A DNA stretch of 32,717 nt from an uncultured Bacteroidaceae bacterium (GCA_905235565.1 CAJOLR010000020.1:1-32717), one strand, 5' to 3'; positions 16,478 to 24,233 are shown, numbered from the stretch's first letter. Translations and numbers: made by a program. Notes: generated by a model from the letters alone, not told the origin.

Positions 16478-17057
16478 GACTGAATTTGTACTGAAGTGGC
16501 TTGAGGAGCACGGGATAGAGTATCAGGTGCACTACCATCCGCCGTTGCCTACCATCGAGGAGGCACTGGCCTATTGGAAGACAATTGACTCAACGCACTG
16601 CAAGAACCTGTTTTTCCGCAACCATAAGGGCAACCGCCATTATATGGCCAGTTTTGAGTGCCATAAGAATCTGGATATTCACGCTCTGGAGCATATTGTA
16701 AGGCAGGGTAAACTGAGTTTTGCCAGCCCTGAGCGTATGGACCGGTGCATAGGCGTTGCGCCTGGTTCAGTGTGCGCATACGGCCTTATTCACGACATGA
16801 ATCTGGTGGAACATCCCGCAATACCGCAACCCGACGGCACCCGTGACTTTGGCTGGATAAAGGAGGGCGTAAACCCCAAGGAACTCTTTGACAACGGCCA
16901 CCGTGTAAAGTACTTCCTGGATGCAGACCTCAGGACAGCTCCAAAAGTTTCATTCCACCCGTGTGAAAACACAGCCAGCGTTGTGGTGAGCAACGCCGGC
17001 TTTATGCGCTTCCTTGAAATCTGGGGAGGCGATGTGGAGTGGATTACCGTTGAGTGA
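16470..17057 (+). CDS. YbaK/ProX-type prolyl-tRNA editing deacylase
   Basis: A 195-residue free-standing editing protein related to the ProRS INS domain. Such proteins hydrolyse mischarged tRNA, typically Ala-tRNA(Pro). The conserved Lys45 lies in [16 protein letters not shown], followed by LSFASPERM and the substrate-loop segment [12 protein letters not shown]; the end [13 protein letters not shown] is also characteristic. The start at 16470 was chosen over the longer frame because it overlaps queF by only 8 bases and gives the normal family length. Being third in a queuosine operon is unexpected but keeps a tRNA theme. The stop lies 5 bases from the convergent surface-protein gene, with no room for a separate terminator. 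Confidence 0.88.
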   Translation: MSKTEFVLKWLEEHGIEYQVHYHPPLPTIEEALAYWKTIDSTHCKNLFFRNHKGNRHYMASFECHKNLDIHALEHIVRQGKLSFASPERMDRCIGVAPGSVCAYGLIHDMNLVEHPAIPQPDGTRDFGWIKEGVNPKELFDNGHRVKYFLDADLRTAPKVSFHPCENTASVVVSNAGFMRFLEIWGGDVEWITVE

Positions 17058-17062
17058 TTCTT

Positions 17063-18793
17063 TTACCATCCTCCGGGTCCTCCACCTGGACCACCAGGGA
17101 ATCCACCTCCACCTGGACCACCAGGGAATCCACCTCTACCTGGATCACCAGGGAATCCTCTTCCAGCGGGTCCACCCGGTCCTCCCGGTCCGCCAGGACC
17201 ACCTCCTTTATAAGCAGACATTGTAACAGGTGTTCCGCTGCTTACAGAGCAATTTGTCCGGACTTTACCTTCAAGCAATTCTGTACCGCCTTGAATCATA
17301 ACACCGGCATTAAGGGCAGGGGAGGATTTGCCTGAAACAACAAGCGTTGAGCCGCCGTTTACCGGGGTCTTGAATGCAATACACTCCTGGCCTATTGTCA
17401 TTGAATACCAGATGTTTTTGCTCCAGACTGTAGTCTGAAAACAATCCTGAGAGAGTCTTGACCCTGACTCCAGCCCTCCTATGGCTATCAGCGTACCACC
17501 CTGTAAGTAAAGCCTGTATCCTCTTTCGGTATTGGCATCAATTGCCACCTCGGGAACTCTGCTCCCAATGGCATATACCAGACCTCCTTTGATGTAGAAG
17601 TTGCCGTTGGCATCCAGACCGTCATTGCGTGCTGAACAGCCATATACCATTCCGCCCTCAATGGTAAATGTGCCGCCGGAGTTTATTGCATCATCAGCGG
17701 CCGAATAGCTGTAAACCGAGCCTTCTTTCACAATTATGTCACTCTTGGACTCTATGCCTTCATGCGCTTCGCTGTTTACAGAGACTGTTCCGCCATGGAA
17801 CACAATGTCTCCGTCAAACTTTATGCCCTTGGCCGATGCGCTGTTTGATGTAAAGCCACGTCCTCTGCCAGTTGAACCTACGTTGGAGCCTATTGTGGTT
17901 ACGTGTACTCTGCCACCGCTGAAACAGCCTGTACCGTCACCGCTTATACCCTTGCCACCTGCCCCGAAACAGACTATGTCAAGCGTACCCGCAGTAATCT
18001 CAAACCTGCGGTCCGCCTTGATACCTGAAGTGCCTTTGTATTCTCCACTCGCTGTATCTAATGCTGCAGCTCCTGACACACTGATATTTGTATTGCCCCC
18101 GGCAATAAGCACCAGTGAGTCTGATACTATGCCTTTTTTCATGTCGGCTGATACAATGATGCCTATTGCCCCGCCTTCTATAATTACTGACTCCTTTCCG
18201 CGTATTCCGTGACCTGCTGCTGAAATAACGTTAATTACAGGTTCCCCTGTTATCCTGACATAGTCATCACTGCTGATGCCGGATTTTCCTACTGCTGTTA
18301 CGTTTAATGTTCCTTTACCGCAGATTATCAGCTCTCCCTCACTGAACAGGGCGGCTTTCTCATCCTCACTATCCGGTGTGACTGAATAAATGGCCGCATC
18401 ATTCAGGCTGTTTTTGCCGTTTATTACAAGATGGCATTTTTTCTTGCTCTGGTTGTTTATGGCAGCTCCAGTTGAGTTTGTCAGGTTAAGGTTATTCAGG
18501 ACCAAAGCCTGTTTCCTGTTGCTGTACAGTTTGACAGAACCGTCGTGTGTAGTCCCCGACAGTTCATAAGCCACCGTTTCATCAGTTGTGTTGTTTACGG
18601 TTACATGGCTGCCGTTTACGGTTACAGTATTATTGGTATCGCCCGTAACCTGAACACCACTCCCTGAAAAAACAATCCTGACGTTACGGTCATACTCATT
18701 AATGTTGAATCCTTCATTCAGATCTTGACCTGAACTATGTGTACCGCACGCAAAAAGAAACGTTGGTAAAATGAAATGATATACAGCTCTCAT
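17063..18793 (-). CDS. Cthe_2159-type carbohydrate-binding beta-helix protein with Gly/Pro tail (shorter paralogue)
   Basis: A 576-residue exported protein, probably a lipoprotein (LFACG, Cys16). Residues 33-525 match the carbohydrate-binding family PF14262 (Cthe_2159), a right-handed beta-helix that binds acidic or cellulosic glycans with calcium. Conserved pieces include TVNNTTDET, AAINNQSKKK, SEDEKAALFSEGEL, GISSDDYVR, GHGIRGK, KGIKFDGD, AHEGIESKSD, DDAINSGGTFTIEGG and NDGLDANGNFYIKGG. The last 48 residues are nearly all Gly, Pro and Phe with a few Arg, in repeats of the FPGGPGG type, and end in PGGW. It is the last gene of the minus-strand operon; its start overlaps the stop of the gene before it by 4 bases. 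It is a clear paralogue of the 804-residue protein at the head of the operon but lacks its N-terminal domains. Confidence 0.85.
   Translation of the reverse strand: MRAVYHFILPTFLFACGTHSSGQDLNEGFNINEYDRNVRIVFSGSGVQVTGDTNNTVTVNGSHVTVNNTTDETVAYELSGTTHDGSVKLYSNRKQALVLNNLNLTNSTGAAINNQSKKKCHLVINGKNSLNDAAIYSVTPDSEDEKAALFSEGELIICGKGTLNVTAVGKSGISSDDYVRITGEPVINVISAAGHGIRGKESVIIEGGAIGIIVSADMKKGIVSDSLVLIAGGNTNISVSGAAALDTASGEYKGTSGIKADRRFEITAGTLDIVCFGAGGKGISGDGTGCFSGGRVHVTTIGSNVGSTGRGRGFTSNSASAKGIKFDGDIVFHGGTVSVNSEAHEGIESKSDIIVKEGSVYSYSAADDAINSGGTFTIEGGMVYGCSARNDGLDANGNFYIKGGLVYAIGSRVPEVAIDANTERGYRLYLQGGTLIAIGGLESGSRLSQDCFQTTVWSKNIWYSMTIGQECIAFKTPVNGGSTLVVSGKSSPALNAGVMIQGGTELLEGKVRTNCSVSSGTPVTMSAYKGGGPGGPGGPGGPAGRGFPGDPGRGGFPGGPGGGGFPGGPGGGPGGW
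17083..17163 (-). repeat. 27-bp tandem repeat, three copies, in a coding tail
   Basis: Units 17083-17109 and 17110-17136 are identical (27 of 27); 17137-17163 is a diverged third copy. Each unit encodes nine residues of the FPGGPGG type near the C-terminus of the surface protein. Such repeats can gain or lose units by slippage without breaking the frame. Confidence 0.9.
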
Positions 18794-20022
18794 CGGATAT
18801 GAATTTTGAAATCCCCTTCATTTATAGTCCCGTTGTTATTGAGCCCGGTCAGATATGTGTCTGCTGTCAGGTTCCATACGGCATTCTTTTCAACCGTTAC
18901 TGTCGCTGTTTTAGCAGTGTTGCCGGTATTGGCTGCTCCGTTCCAGATTACGTTATTACCTATTGTAACGCTAACATTGTTTACATCATCAGCACATACG
19001 TCACCATTGTAAGTCCATGATTCTTTAGTGGTATTGAGCAGAAGATTACCGGTTGATCCGTTACCGCGCTTATAGTATTCTACACTCATCAGTTTTCCGC
19101 TGGCCACATTAAGGGTGACATCGGTCAGGGTAAGAGTACCCGACACATTGGTAACAAAACAGAGCGGCGCTCCAGTGCTGGTAACGCTTAACGTACTGTT
19201 GGTCACGGAGCAGACAGGATTGGAGCCATCGGCATCGCCCGATGTGGACTGGTGCAAGAGAATTCCACGTGTATCAGACCGGGATGTCATCCGGCAGTTA
19301 TTTACAGTTACCCGGTTGCTGCCCTCTATAGTGGCGATAGGACCTTTTTCTGACAATCCTGTTATGTCTGTCACGGTAATTTCGCCTGTACTGTATATTA
19401 CCGCCGATTTACTGCCCCTGGCCGTAACTGAACCACCTGTAACATTGACTGTACCTCCACCACGGTCTGTGGCAATGGCCGAACTGGTCTCACTCCGTGT
19501 GGTTATGTTTACGTTTGATGCGTTTATTATCCCGCCCCCCGTACAATGCAGTCCGCGTGACACGCTTGCAGAGTTGTCAATGGTAATTCCATTGATGTCA
19601 ATCCTGGCTCCGTTTGTGGCGAAAACAGCGTTTGAACCCTTGGAAACAGTTGTCACAATACAGTCTTTAATGTTTATGACAGACTCCTTACCCGATGCAT
19701 ATACGGCTGAGTTTGTGCCGTAAAAGCTTGTGGCATCGCCTGTATAGTTACTGCTGTAGTCTCCTTTTTTTGTGATATTACAGTCAGAAAGAGTCAGTTT
19801 GCCGTTTGTGACCTGTATTACATTGTAATCAGGAACTGTTGTGGTAAGCGCCTCATCCTTCAGTTCCTTTACGGATTCGTCAGAGATGACATATTCCGCT
19901 CCGGCAGGGGACTTAGAGCTGGGATTTCCGCGTTCACCGTTCCTGCCATGTCCTGGCTGGGCGTCAGATTCCGTACAGGCTGCAAATATCGTTATTGCAA
20001 CAAGAATGAACTTTGCATTCAT
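18790..20022 (-). CDS. beta-helix surface lipoprotein, 410 aa
   Basis: A lipoprotein (lipobox FAAC, Cys16) with a low-complexity Gly/Pro/Asn/Ser linker right after the lipidated Cys and then some 350 residues of short beta-strand repeats rich in Thr, Val, Asn and Ser, such as VINIKDC, ITIDNSAS, VNITTRSE, GGTVNVTGGSV and VTVNNCRM. This is the look of a right-handed parallel beta-helix (pectate-lyase-like or polymorphic-outer-membrane type) with about 20 residues per turn. There are no catalytic residues I can point to, so binding or structural roles are as likely as an enzyme. It lies between the shortened DUF2490 gene (12 bases) and the shorter Cthe_2159-type gene (4-base overlap), in one operon. 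It would be displayed on the outer membrane or held in the periplasm. Confidence 0.8.
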   Translation of the reverse strand: MNAKFILVAITIFAACTESDAQPGHGRNGERGNPSSKSPAGAEYVISDESVKELKDEALTTTVPDYNVIQVTNGKLTLSDCNITKKGDYSSNYTGDATSFYGTNSAVYASGKESVINIKDCIVTTVSKGSNAVFATNGARIDINGITIDNSASVSRGLHCTGGGIINASNVNITTRSETSSAIATDRGGGTVNVTGGSVTARGSKSAVIYSTGEITVTDITGLSEKGPIATIEGSNRVTVNNCRMTSRSDTRGILLHQSTSGDADGSNPVCSVTNSTLSVTSTGAPLCFVTNVSGTLTLTDVTLNVASGKLMSVEYYKRGNGSTGNLLLNTTKESWTYNGDVCADDVNNVSVTIGNNVIWNGAANTGNTAKTATVTVEKNAVWNLTADTYLTGLNNNGTINEGDFKIHIR

Positions 20023-20034
20023 AATGGTTATTTT

Positions 20035-20394
20035 TTAAAAAGAGTACTTGTATCCAATGCAGATTTGTGGCATTATAGTACGGTCATACGTCAGTGACTT
20101 CAGTCTGGTCCCGCTTCTGTGGGTTAACTGGAGTTTTTCCTTGAGCGAGAAGCGCCAGTCTCCGCTTTTAAGTGTGCCGGTAAGGTCCAGATATAGCCGG
20201 TGGCGCGGATTCCACTGGTCTGATGAGTTCTTTACGTCTATATATACATATCCAAGGCCGGCCTTAAGAAAGGAATTGATTTTATAATCTCCTCCAATTG
20301 TAGCCTGATAACGCCATATTTCGTTAAAACTGTCTTTTGTACGTAGCTCAAGGTCGGCAATCATATAGTCGCCCAGTTCCTGAATTGAAATCAT
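20035..20394 (-). CDS. shortened DUF2490-like beta-barrel protein
   Basis: A 119-residue protein with the features of DUF2490 outer-membrane proteins: DLELRTKDSFNEIWRY, GGDYKINSFLKAGLGYVYID, WNPRHRLYLDLTG, WRFSLKEKLQLTHR and a C-terminal strand ending IGYKYSF, a usual last strand for insertion by the BAM machinery. Full-length members are about 200-270 residues with a signal peptide. This one has no signal peptide and, after LTHRSG, jumps almost directly to the last strand, so most of the barrel is missing. It starts inside the stop of the small exported-protein gene (ATGA overlap). It may be a decayed gene or a reduced form. Joining it to the upstream gene by a frameshift was considered, but neither alternative frame restores recognisable DUF2490 sequence. 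Confidence 0.6.
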   Translation of the reverse strand: MISIQELGDYMIADLELRTKDSFNEIWRYQATIGGDYKINSFLKAGLGYVYIDVKNSSDQWNPRHRLYLDLTGTLKSGDWRFSLKEKLQLTHRSGTRLKSLTYDRTIMPQICIGYKYSF

Positions 20395-20696
20395 AATGCT
20401 GTAACTTTTTTGTTTATAATCTTTTCTATAATACGTACCTTTTGCTTGAACCTTCCTGGCCGTACACCCGGATCTGTCATTGTCACTGCAATGCAGTATT
20501 TGCTGACTCTCCTGGATCTGACTCTGTGGTATAGCAGGATATTTTTCATAAGACTGAAGGAACGTCCGTCCTGTTTAAGTTCTACTTTCCACTCCTTGAC
20601 TACAAGGTTCTTCTTGTTGATTTTCTGTGTCTCCTGTGCGCCTGCCGTAAACGGGATCAACAGCAGAATGCAGAGCAAATAACAGTACTTTTTCAT
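20391..20696 (-). CDS. small basic exported protein, 101 aa
   Basis: The first 20 residues are a normal signal peptide (MKKYCYLLCILLLIPFTAGA, cleavage before Gln-Glu). The mature part of about 80 residues is rich in Lys and Arg (for example HRVRSRRVSKYC and KQKVRIIEKIINKK) and unlike any family I know. The start at 20696 was taken over an upstream in-frame Met because of the signal peptide. It lies 28 bases after the 804-residue surface-protein gene and shares an ATGA overlap with the DUF2490-like gene. It could be a genuine small periplasmic factor, or the signal-peptide end of a gene whose remainder was lost; the DUF2490-like protein behind it lacks a signal peptide of its own, which makes the second reading worth testing. 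Confidence 0.55.
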   Translation of the reverse strand: MKKYCYLLCILLLIPFTAGAQETQKINKKNLVVKEWKVELKQDGRSFSLMKNILLYHRVRSRRVSKYCIAVTMTDPGVRPGRFKQKVRIIEKIINKKVTAL

Positions 20697-20724
20697 AACT
20701 CGTGCATTTTGATTGTTTATAATA

Positions 20725-23139
20725 TCACCAGCCTCCCTTTCTGCCGCCGCCACCGGGACCACCCGGATTTATGCCACCGCCGTTGCCTCCGGTATATGAA
20801 GACAGCGTTACTGATGAACCACCGCTTATGGAGCCGCCTGTAGTGACAATTCCATCAAACCAGCTTGAGCCGCCAGATACCGTGATACCGGATTTAAGGG
20901 TAGGGGTGGATGCTCCAGATACCACCAGAGGTGTTCCGCCGCTGGCTGGAGTCTTGAAAGCTATAACGTTTGAACCTACTGTGAGCGAATACCATGTGCT
21001 TCTGTTCCAGGATGATGACTGATAACAGCTCTGAGTGAGGCTTGCTCCTGACTCCAGTCCGCCGATAGCAATCAATGTGCCCCCTTGAACGTATAGTTTG
21101 TATCCTCCCTCTGTGTTTGCATCAAGTGCTACCTCGGGCGATGTGGCACCTATTGCATACACAATACCGCCTTTTATGTAGAAATTGCCGTTAGCATCCA
21201 TTCCGTCATTGCTTGTGGCATAGCCGCCAACCATTCCGCCTTCTATCGTGAATGTACTGGCTGAGTTTATAGCATCATCTGCCTGCGAGTAGCTATAGAT
21301 GACACCATCCTTGACAGTAATAGTTCCTTTGGACTCTATACCTTCATGTGCCTTGCAGCTTACTGTTACTGTCCCGCCGTTAAAGTACAGGTTCCCGTCG
21401 AACTTGATACCCTTGGCCGATACACTGTTGGATGAACTGCTGTTACGGCCTCCCTGTGATGAACCGTAGTTGGAGCCTGTTGCAGTGACATTTACAGTAC
21501 CTCCGTTGAAATAACCCGCTGCATCGCCGCTTATGCCCTTACCGCCGGTGCCGGAATTGGTAATTGTCAGTGTGCCTGCATTCATCTCAAAACGCTGGTC
21601 GGCCTTGATGCCTGCAGTGCCTGTGTATTCAGCATCATCACTGTCATACGCAGCTGATCCTGTAACCTTGATTGTGGTTGAACCACCGTCAATGCATACC
21701 AGAGAGTCTGATGTGATACCCTTCTTCATATTGGCTGACACCTCAGCATTCAACACTCCGTTTGATACTATCACCGCATCCTTGCCGCGTATGCCATGAC
21801 CGGCTGAGGAAATAACCTTTATTGTAGGAGATGACATGAAACGTACGTAGTCATCACTTGTGATACCGGCCTTTCCGGTTGCTGTAACTGTAAGCGTGCC
21901 GTCTCCGCTGAATATCAGCTGTCCCTCACTGAATATAGCGGCTTTCTCATCCTCGGATGAAGGAGTGTCTGTGTATGACGAGCCATCGGCGACAGAGTTT
22001 GTGCCTTTGACAACAACAAAACAGCGTTTCTTGCCCTGATTGTTTATGGCGGCACCGTTCCTGTTGGTCAAGCTGAGTCCATCCATTACTATTGCCTGCT
22101 TTTTGGAGCTGTAAACTTTAAAATAACCGTCACTGGCAGTTCCGGTCAGGTAGTAAATAATCTTCTCATCTGTGGTGTTGTTTACTGTGACATCATTGCC
22201 AGAAACGGTTATAATACCGTCAATATCTCCGCTCACAGTGGCTCCTGAACCGGAATATGTAACATATATGGTACGGTCAAATACGGTATTGGACACATTG
22301 TCCTCGCTCTCTTCAGTATCGTCACTCTCAATTATTCCGCCACCGGACTCTCCATCCTGGCTAACGGTCAGCTTGGCACTCACTTCACCTGATGAGAAGG
22401 TTATGCAACCGGACCGTGCTGTGTCCTCATTGGGCTGTACGGTTACAGTTATCCGGGTGCTCCCTGATGTTCCTGTTTCTGAAGACAGTTCTATCCAGGA
22501 CTCAGATATAATAGTAGTCCAGTCACTGCCCGAACTTACAGTAACCGTAAAACTGCCACCTTCTTTGGCTGCTTTAACAATAGTTTCTGACAGGGTAATG
22601 TAATCATTGCCGGAATATCTGGGGATGTTGATTCCTGTCCCGTCGGACAGAGTTATGTACACGCTGTCGGCATCATGGGTCATACTGTTGAAGACAGGAA
22701 TGCTGCGGCCTTCAAGAATTTCATATACCTTATTCCATTCGCCGCCATAATATGCATACCAGAAACCGTCGGAACCCTTTATCCTTAAAAGTTCGGATGC
22801 GAATTCAGAACTGACGGTATTCCCGTCAATCAGCCATTGTGAGGCCCCTACGCCTATTGTCGGGTTTGCGTAATTGAAACCGTAGGCGGCGCGGGCATTT
22901 ATAATCATGGTGTTGCCCGATGAAAACGTGATAGTATCTTCACTTACTGATGTGACCGTACTGCCGGCAACATACTCATTGGAAAGAGCCTGTAGAGCGG
23001 CTATGTCTGTGTTTAACTGAGAACAGTCAACAGAAACACCAGTCTTTTCCTGTACGATAACGGTAATGTCATCACCCGCACATCCGCTAAACATAAGTGG
23101 CAGAATCAAACCGATTGTTGTTATTTTTTTCATAATCAT
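20725..23139 (-). CDS. Cthe_2159-type carbohydrate-binding lipoprotein with DUF4988-like and BACON domains (longer paralogue)
   Basis: An 804-residue lipoprotein (lipobox FSGC, Cys20; Met3 at 23133 is an equally good start). Residues 36-175 resemble the DUF4988 / PL29 N-terminal domain of Bacteroidota (a short Leu-rich coiled segment LNTDIAALQAL, then VTSVSEDTITFSSG and SDGFWYAYYGGEW). Residues 180-263 are a BACON domain (ending VSAKLTVSQDG). An acidic linker follows (264-286), then a full Cthe_2159-type beta-helix (287 to about 775) with the same motifs as its shorter paralogue, including GITSDDYVR, GHGIRGKD, KGIKFDGN, AHEGIESK, DDAINS and NDGMDANGNFYIKGG. The tail is Gly-rich and ends RKGGW. 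It is the first gene of the minus-strand operon, divergent from the LytTR regulator. The role is probably glycan binding at the cell surface. Confidence 0.85.
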   Translation of the reverse strand: MIMKKITTIGLILPLMFSGCAGDDITVIVQEKTGVSVDCSQLNTDIAALQALSNEYVAGSTVTSVSEDTITFSSGNTMIINARAAYGFNYANPTIGVGASQWLIDGNTVSSEFASELLRIKGSDGFWYAYYGGEWNKVYEILEGRSIPVFNSMTHDADSVYITLSDGTGINIPRYSGNDYITLSETIVKAAKEGGSFTVTVSSGSDWTTIISESWIELSSETGTSGSTRITVTVQPNEDTARSGCITFSSGEVSAKLTVSQDGESGGGIIESDDTEESEDNVSNTVFDRTIYVTYSGSGATVSGDIDGIITVSGNDVTVNNTTDEKIIYYLTGTASDGYFKVYSSKKQAIVMDGLSLTNRNGAAINNQGKKRCFVVVKGTNSVADGSSYTDTPSSEDEKAAIFSEGQLIFSGDGTLTVTATGKAGITSDDYVRFMSSPTIKVISSAGHGIRGKDAVIVSNGVLNAEVSANMKKGITSDSLVCIDGGSTTIKVTGSAAYDSDDAEYTGTAGIKADQRFEMNAGTLTITNSGTGGKGISGDAAGYFNGGTVNVTATGSNYGSSQGGRNSSSSNSVSAKGIKFDGNLYFNGGTVTVSCKAHEGIESKGTITVKDGVIYSYSQADDAINSASTFTIEGGMVGGYATSNDGMDANGNFYIKGGIVYAIGATSPEVALDANTEGGYKLYVQGGTLIAIGGLESGASLTQSCYQSSSWNRSTWYSLTVGSNVIAFKTPASGGTPLVVSGASTPTLKSGITVSGGSSWFDGIVTTGGSISGGSSVTLSSYTGGNGGGINPGGPGGGGRKGGW

Positions 23140-23228
23140 TTTTTTTGTTTTCTGTTTCTAAAGTATGTCAGAAAGGCTTTACTGAAAAAAATATTCAACA
23201 AACGCCATATTTTTCTCAACAAAACGGG

Positions 23229-23257
23229 TTGACAGAACAACAAAAAAACTACTTTTG
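23229..23257 (+). promoter_or_regulatory. promoter of the LytTR regulator gene
   Basis: TTGACA at 23229-23234 and the -7 element TACTTTTG at 23250-23257, with 18 bases between the TTG and the -7 element, fit the Bacteroidota consensus well. Transcription would begin at about 23262-23264, which is at the ATG (23264) itself, so the message may be leaderless unless the ATG at 23300 is used. For the divergent operon only a weak element was found (TACTTTAG on the minus strand, 23158-23165). Confidence 0.65.
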
Positions 23258-23263
23258 CGCGTT

Positions 23264-24181
23264 ATGCAGAATGCCGGACAGGGAGTGGATAATCTAATTA
23301 TGGGGATAGTGATACAGATACTGCCATATCTGTTACTGCTCTTGTTGCACCATTTTGTGCTGGCTCCGCTGTTCTTCAAAAAGAAACTGCTTGTTTATTT
23401 GCTGGTTACTTTGTCTCTGCTTACGGCTTTCGGCTTTTACTGCTTCAAGGTTGGCAATCCGCAGGATTTTGGTCCGGGTGGTCCGGGACAGTTCCAGGGG
23501 CCGCCACCCATGATGCAGCGGGGGCCAATGCCTCCTCCGCGGCCTATTGATGATATGCGTCCTCCAATGGACAGCATGATGCCTCCTCCTGATGAATTGC
23601 GGCCTCCTATGGATGAATTGCGGCCTCCTATGGATGATGTGCGGCAGCCAATGATGTCCCCTGGTAATCACAGGCCCATGCGCCCCGAGGTTATGAAGCT
23701 GCTTATCGGCCTGCTGCTGGTATTGGTGGACCTTGGAGTGATGGTGTATCTGCGCAATCTGCGCACCGAAAAACAGGTTGATGACTTAATGGCCGAGAAC
23801 CAAAGACATCAGGAAAAGCTGGATGAGATGAGCCGCAACGCGGTCAATATGCAGAAAGCCGATACAGAACTTACATTCAAGACCGATTATAAGCAGGTGC
23901 ACGTCAAGCCATGCAACATACTATATGTCGAAGGGATGGGAGAGTACCTTAAGATATACCATAAGGATTCTGCTACGCCGCTTGTGGTGCTCATGAGCAT
24001 GAAACGTATCCTGGAGCAGTTGCCCGATGACCGTTTTGCGCGTGTCCACAAGTCATACATCGTGAACATTAATCATATAGCAAGCAACAGCCGTACCCAG
24101 ATCACTGTAGATAACGGTAGCGTCATACCCATAGGTGAATCCTACCGCGTTTCGGTCTTGGAGCGTCTTAATGCAAAGTAA
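23264..24181 (+). CDS. membrane-bound LytTR-family transcriptional regulator with Pro-rich exposed loop
   Basis: A 305-residue protein. Two membrane helices (about 11-38 and 42-61) separated by KKK are followed by an 80-residue Pro/Met/Gly/Asp-rich loop (63-143) with GPGGPGQ and a repeated RPPMDEL motif. A third helix (145-163) leads into a charged coiled-coil segment (166-200) and a LytTR DNA-binding domain (about 203-304: TDYKQVHVKPCNILYVEGMG, RVHKSYIVNINHI, IPIGESYR). With the DNA-binding domain in the cytoplasm the loop faces the periplasm. There is no histidine kinase or receiver domain, so it works as a one-component membrane sensor. It is divergent from the operon it presumably controls. 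Starts at 23264 (on the promoter edge) and 23300 (MGIVIQILPY) are both possible. It converges with the phosphate-transporter fusion gene 52 bases downstream. Confidence 0.85.
   Translation: MQNAGQGVDNLIMGIVIQILPYLLLLLLHHFVLAPLFFKKKLLVYLLVTLSLLTAFGFYCFKVGNPQDFGPGGPGQFQGPPPMMQRGPMPPPRPIDDMRPPMDSMMPPPDELRPPMDELRPPMDDVRQPMMSPGNHRPMRPEVMKLLIGLLLVLVDLGVMVYLRNLRTEKQVDDLMAENQRHQEKLDEMSRNAVNMQKADTELTFKTDYKQVHVKPCNILYVEGMGEYLKIYHKDSATPLVVLMSMKRILEQLPDDRFARVHKSYIVNINHIASNSRTQITVDNGSVIPIGESYRVSVLERLNAK
23591..23653 (+). repeat. 21-bp tandem repeat, three copies, in the sensor loop
   Basis: Units 23591-23611 and 23612-23632 are identical; 23633-23653 is diverged. Each encodes seven residues of the DELRPPM type in the periplasmic loop of the LytTR regulator. 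Confidence 0.9.
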
Positions 24182-24233
24182 TTATTACTTTTGCAGTTAC
24201 TCAATGCAGTTCCGGCCCTGTGTGCCAATCCCC

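Noticed and set aside
17083-17163. Closely spaced direct repeats that could suggest a CRISPR-like array
   Set aside because: The units are contiguous without spacers, in frame, and encode the Gly/Pro tail of the surface protein.
19115-19723. Long forward reading frame (202 codons) opposite the beta-helix lipoprotein
   Set aside because: It is a shadow of the Thr/Val-rich repeats on the minus strand; the minus-strand frame has a lipobox, operon spacing and recognisable beta-helix pattern.
20391-20762. A frameshift joining the small exported protein with the DUF2490-like protein
   Set aside because: Translating the alternative frames of 20400-20600 gives no DUF2490-like sequence, and the ATGA overlap is a normal gene junction. 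An internal deletion explains the data better.
24182-24233. A bidirectional terminator between the convergent LytTR and phosphate-transporter fusion genes
   Set aside because: No stable palindrome with flanking A/T runs could be found by eye.
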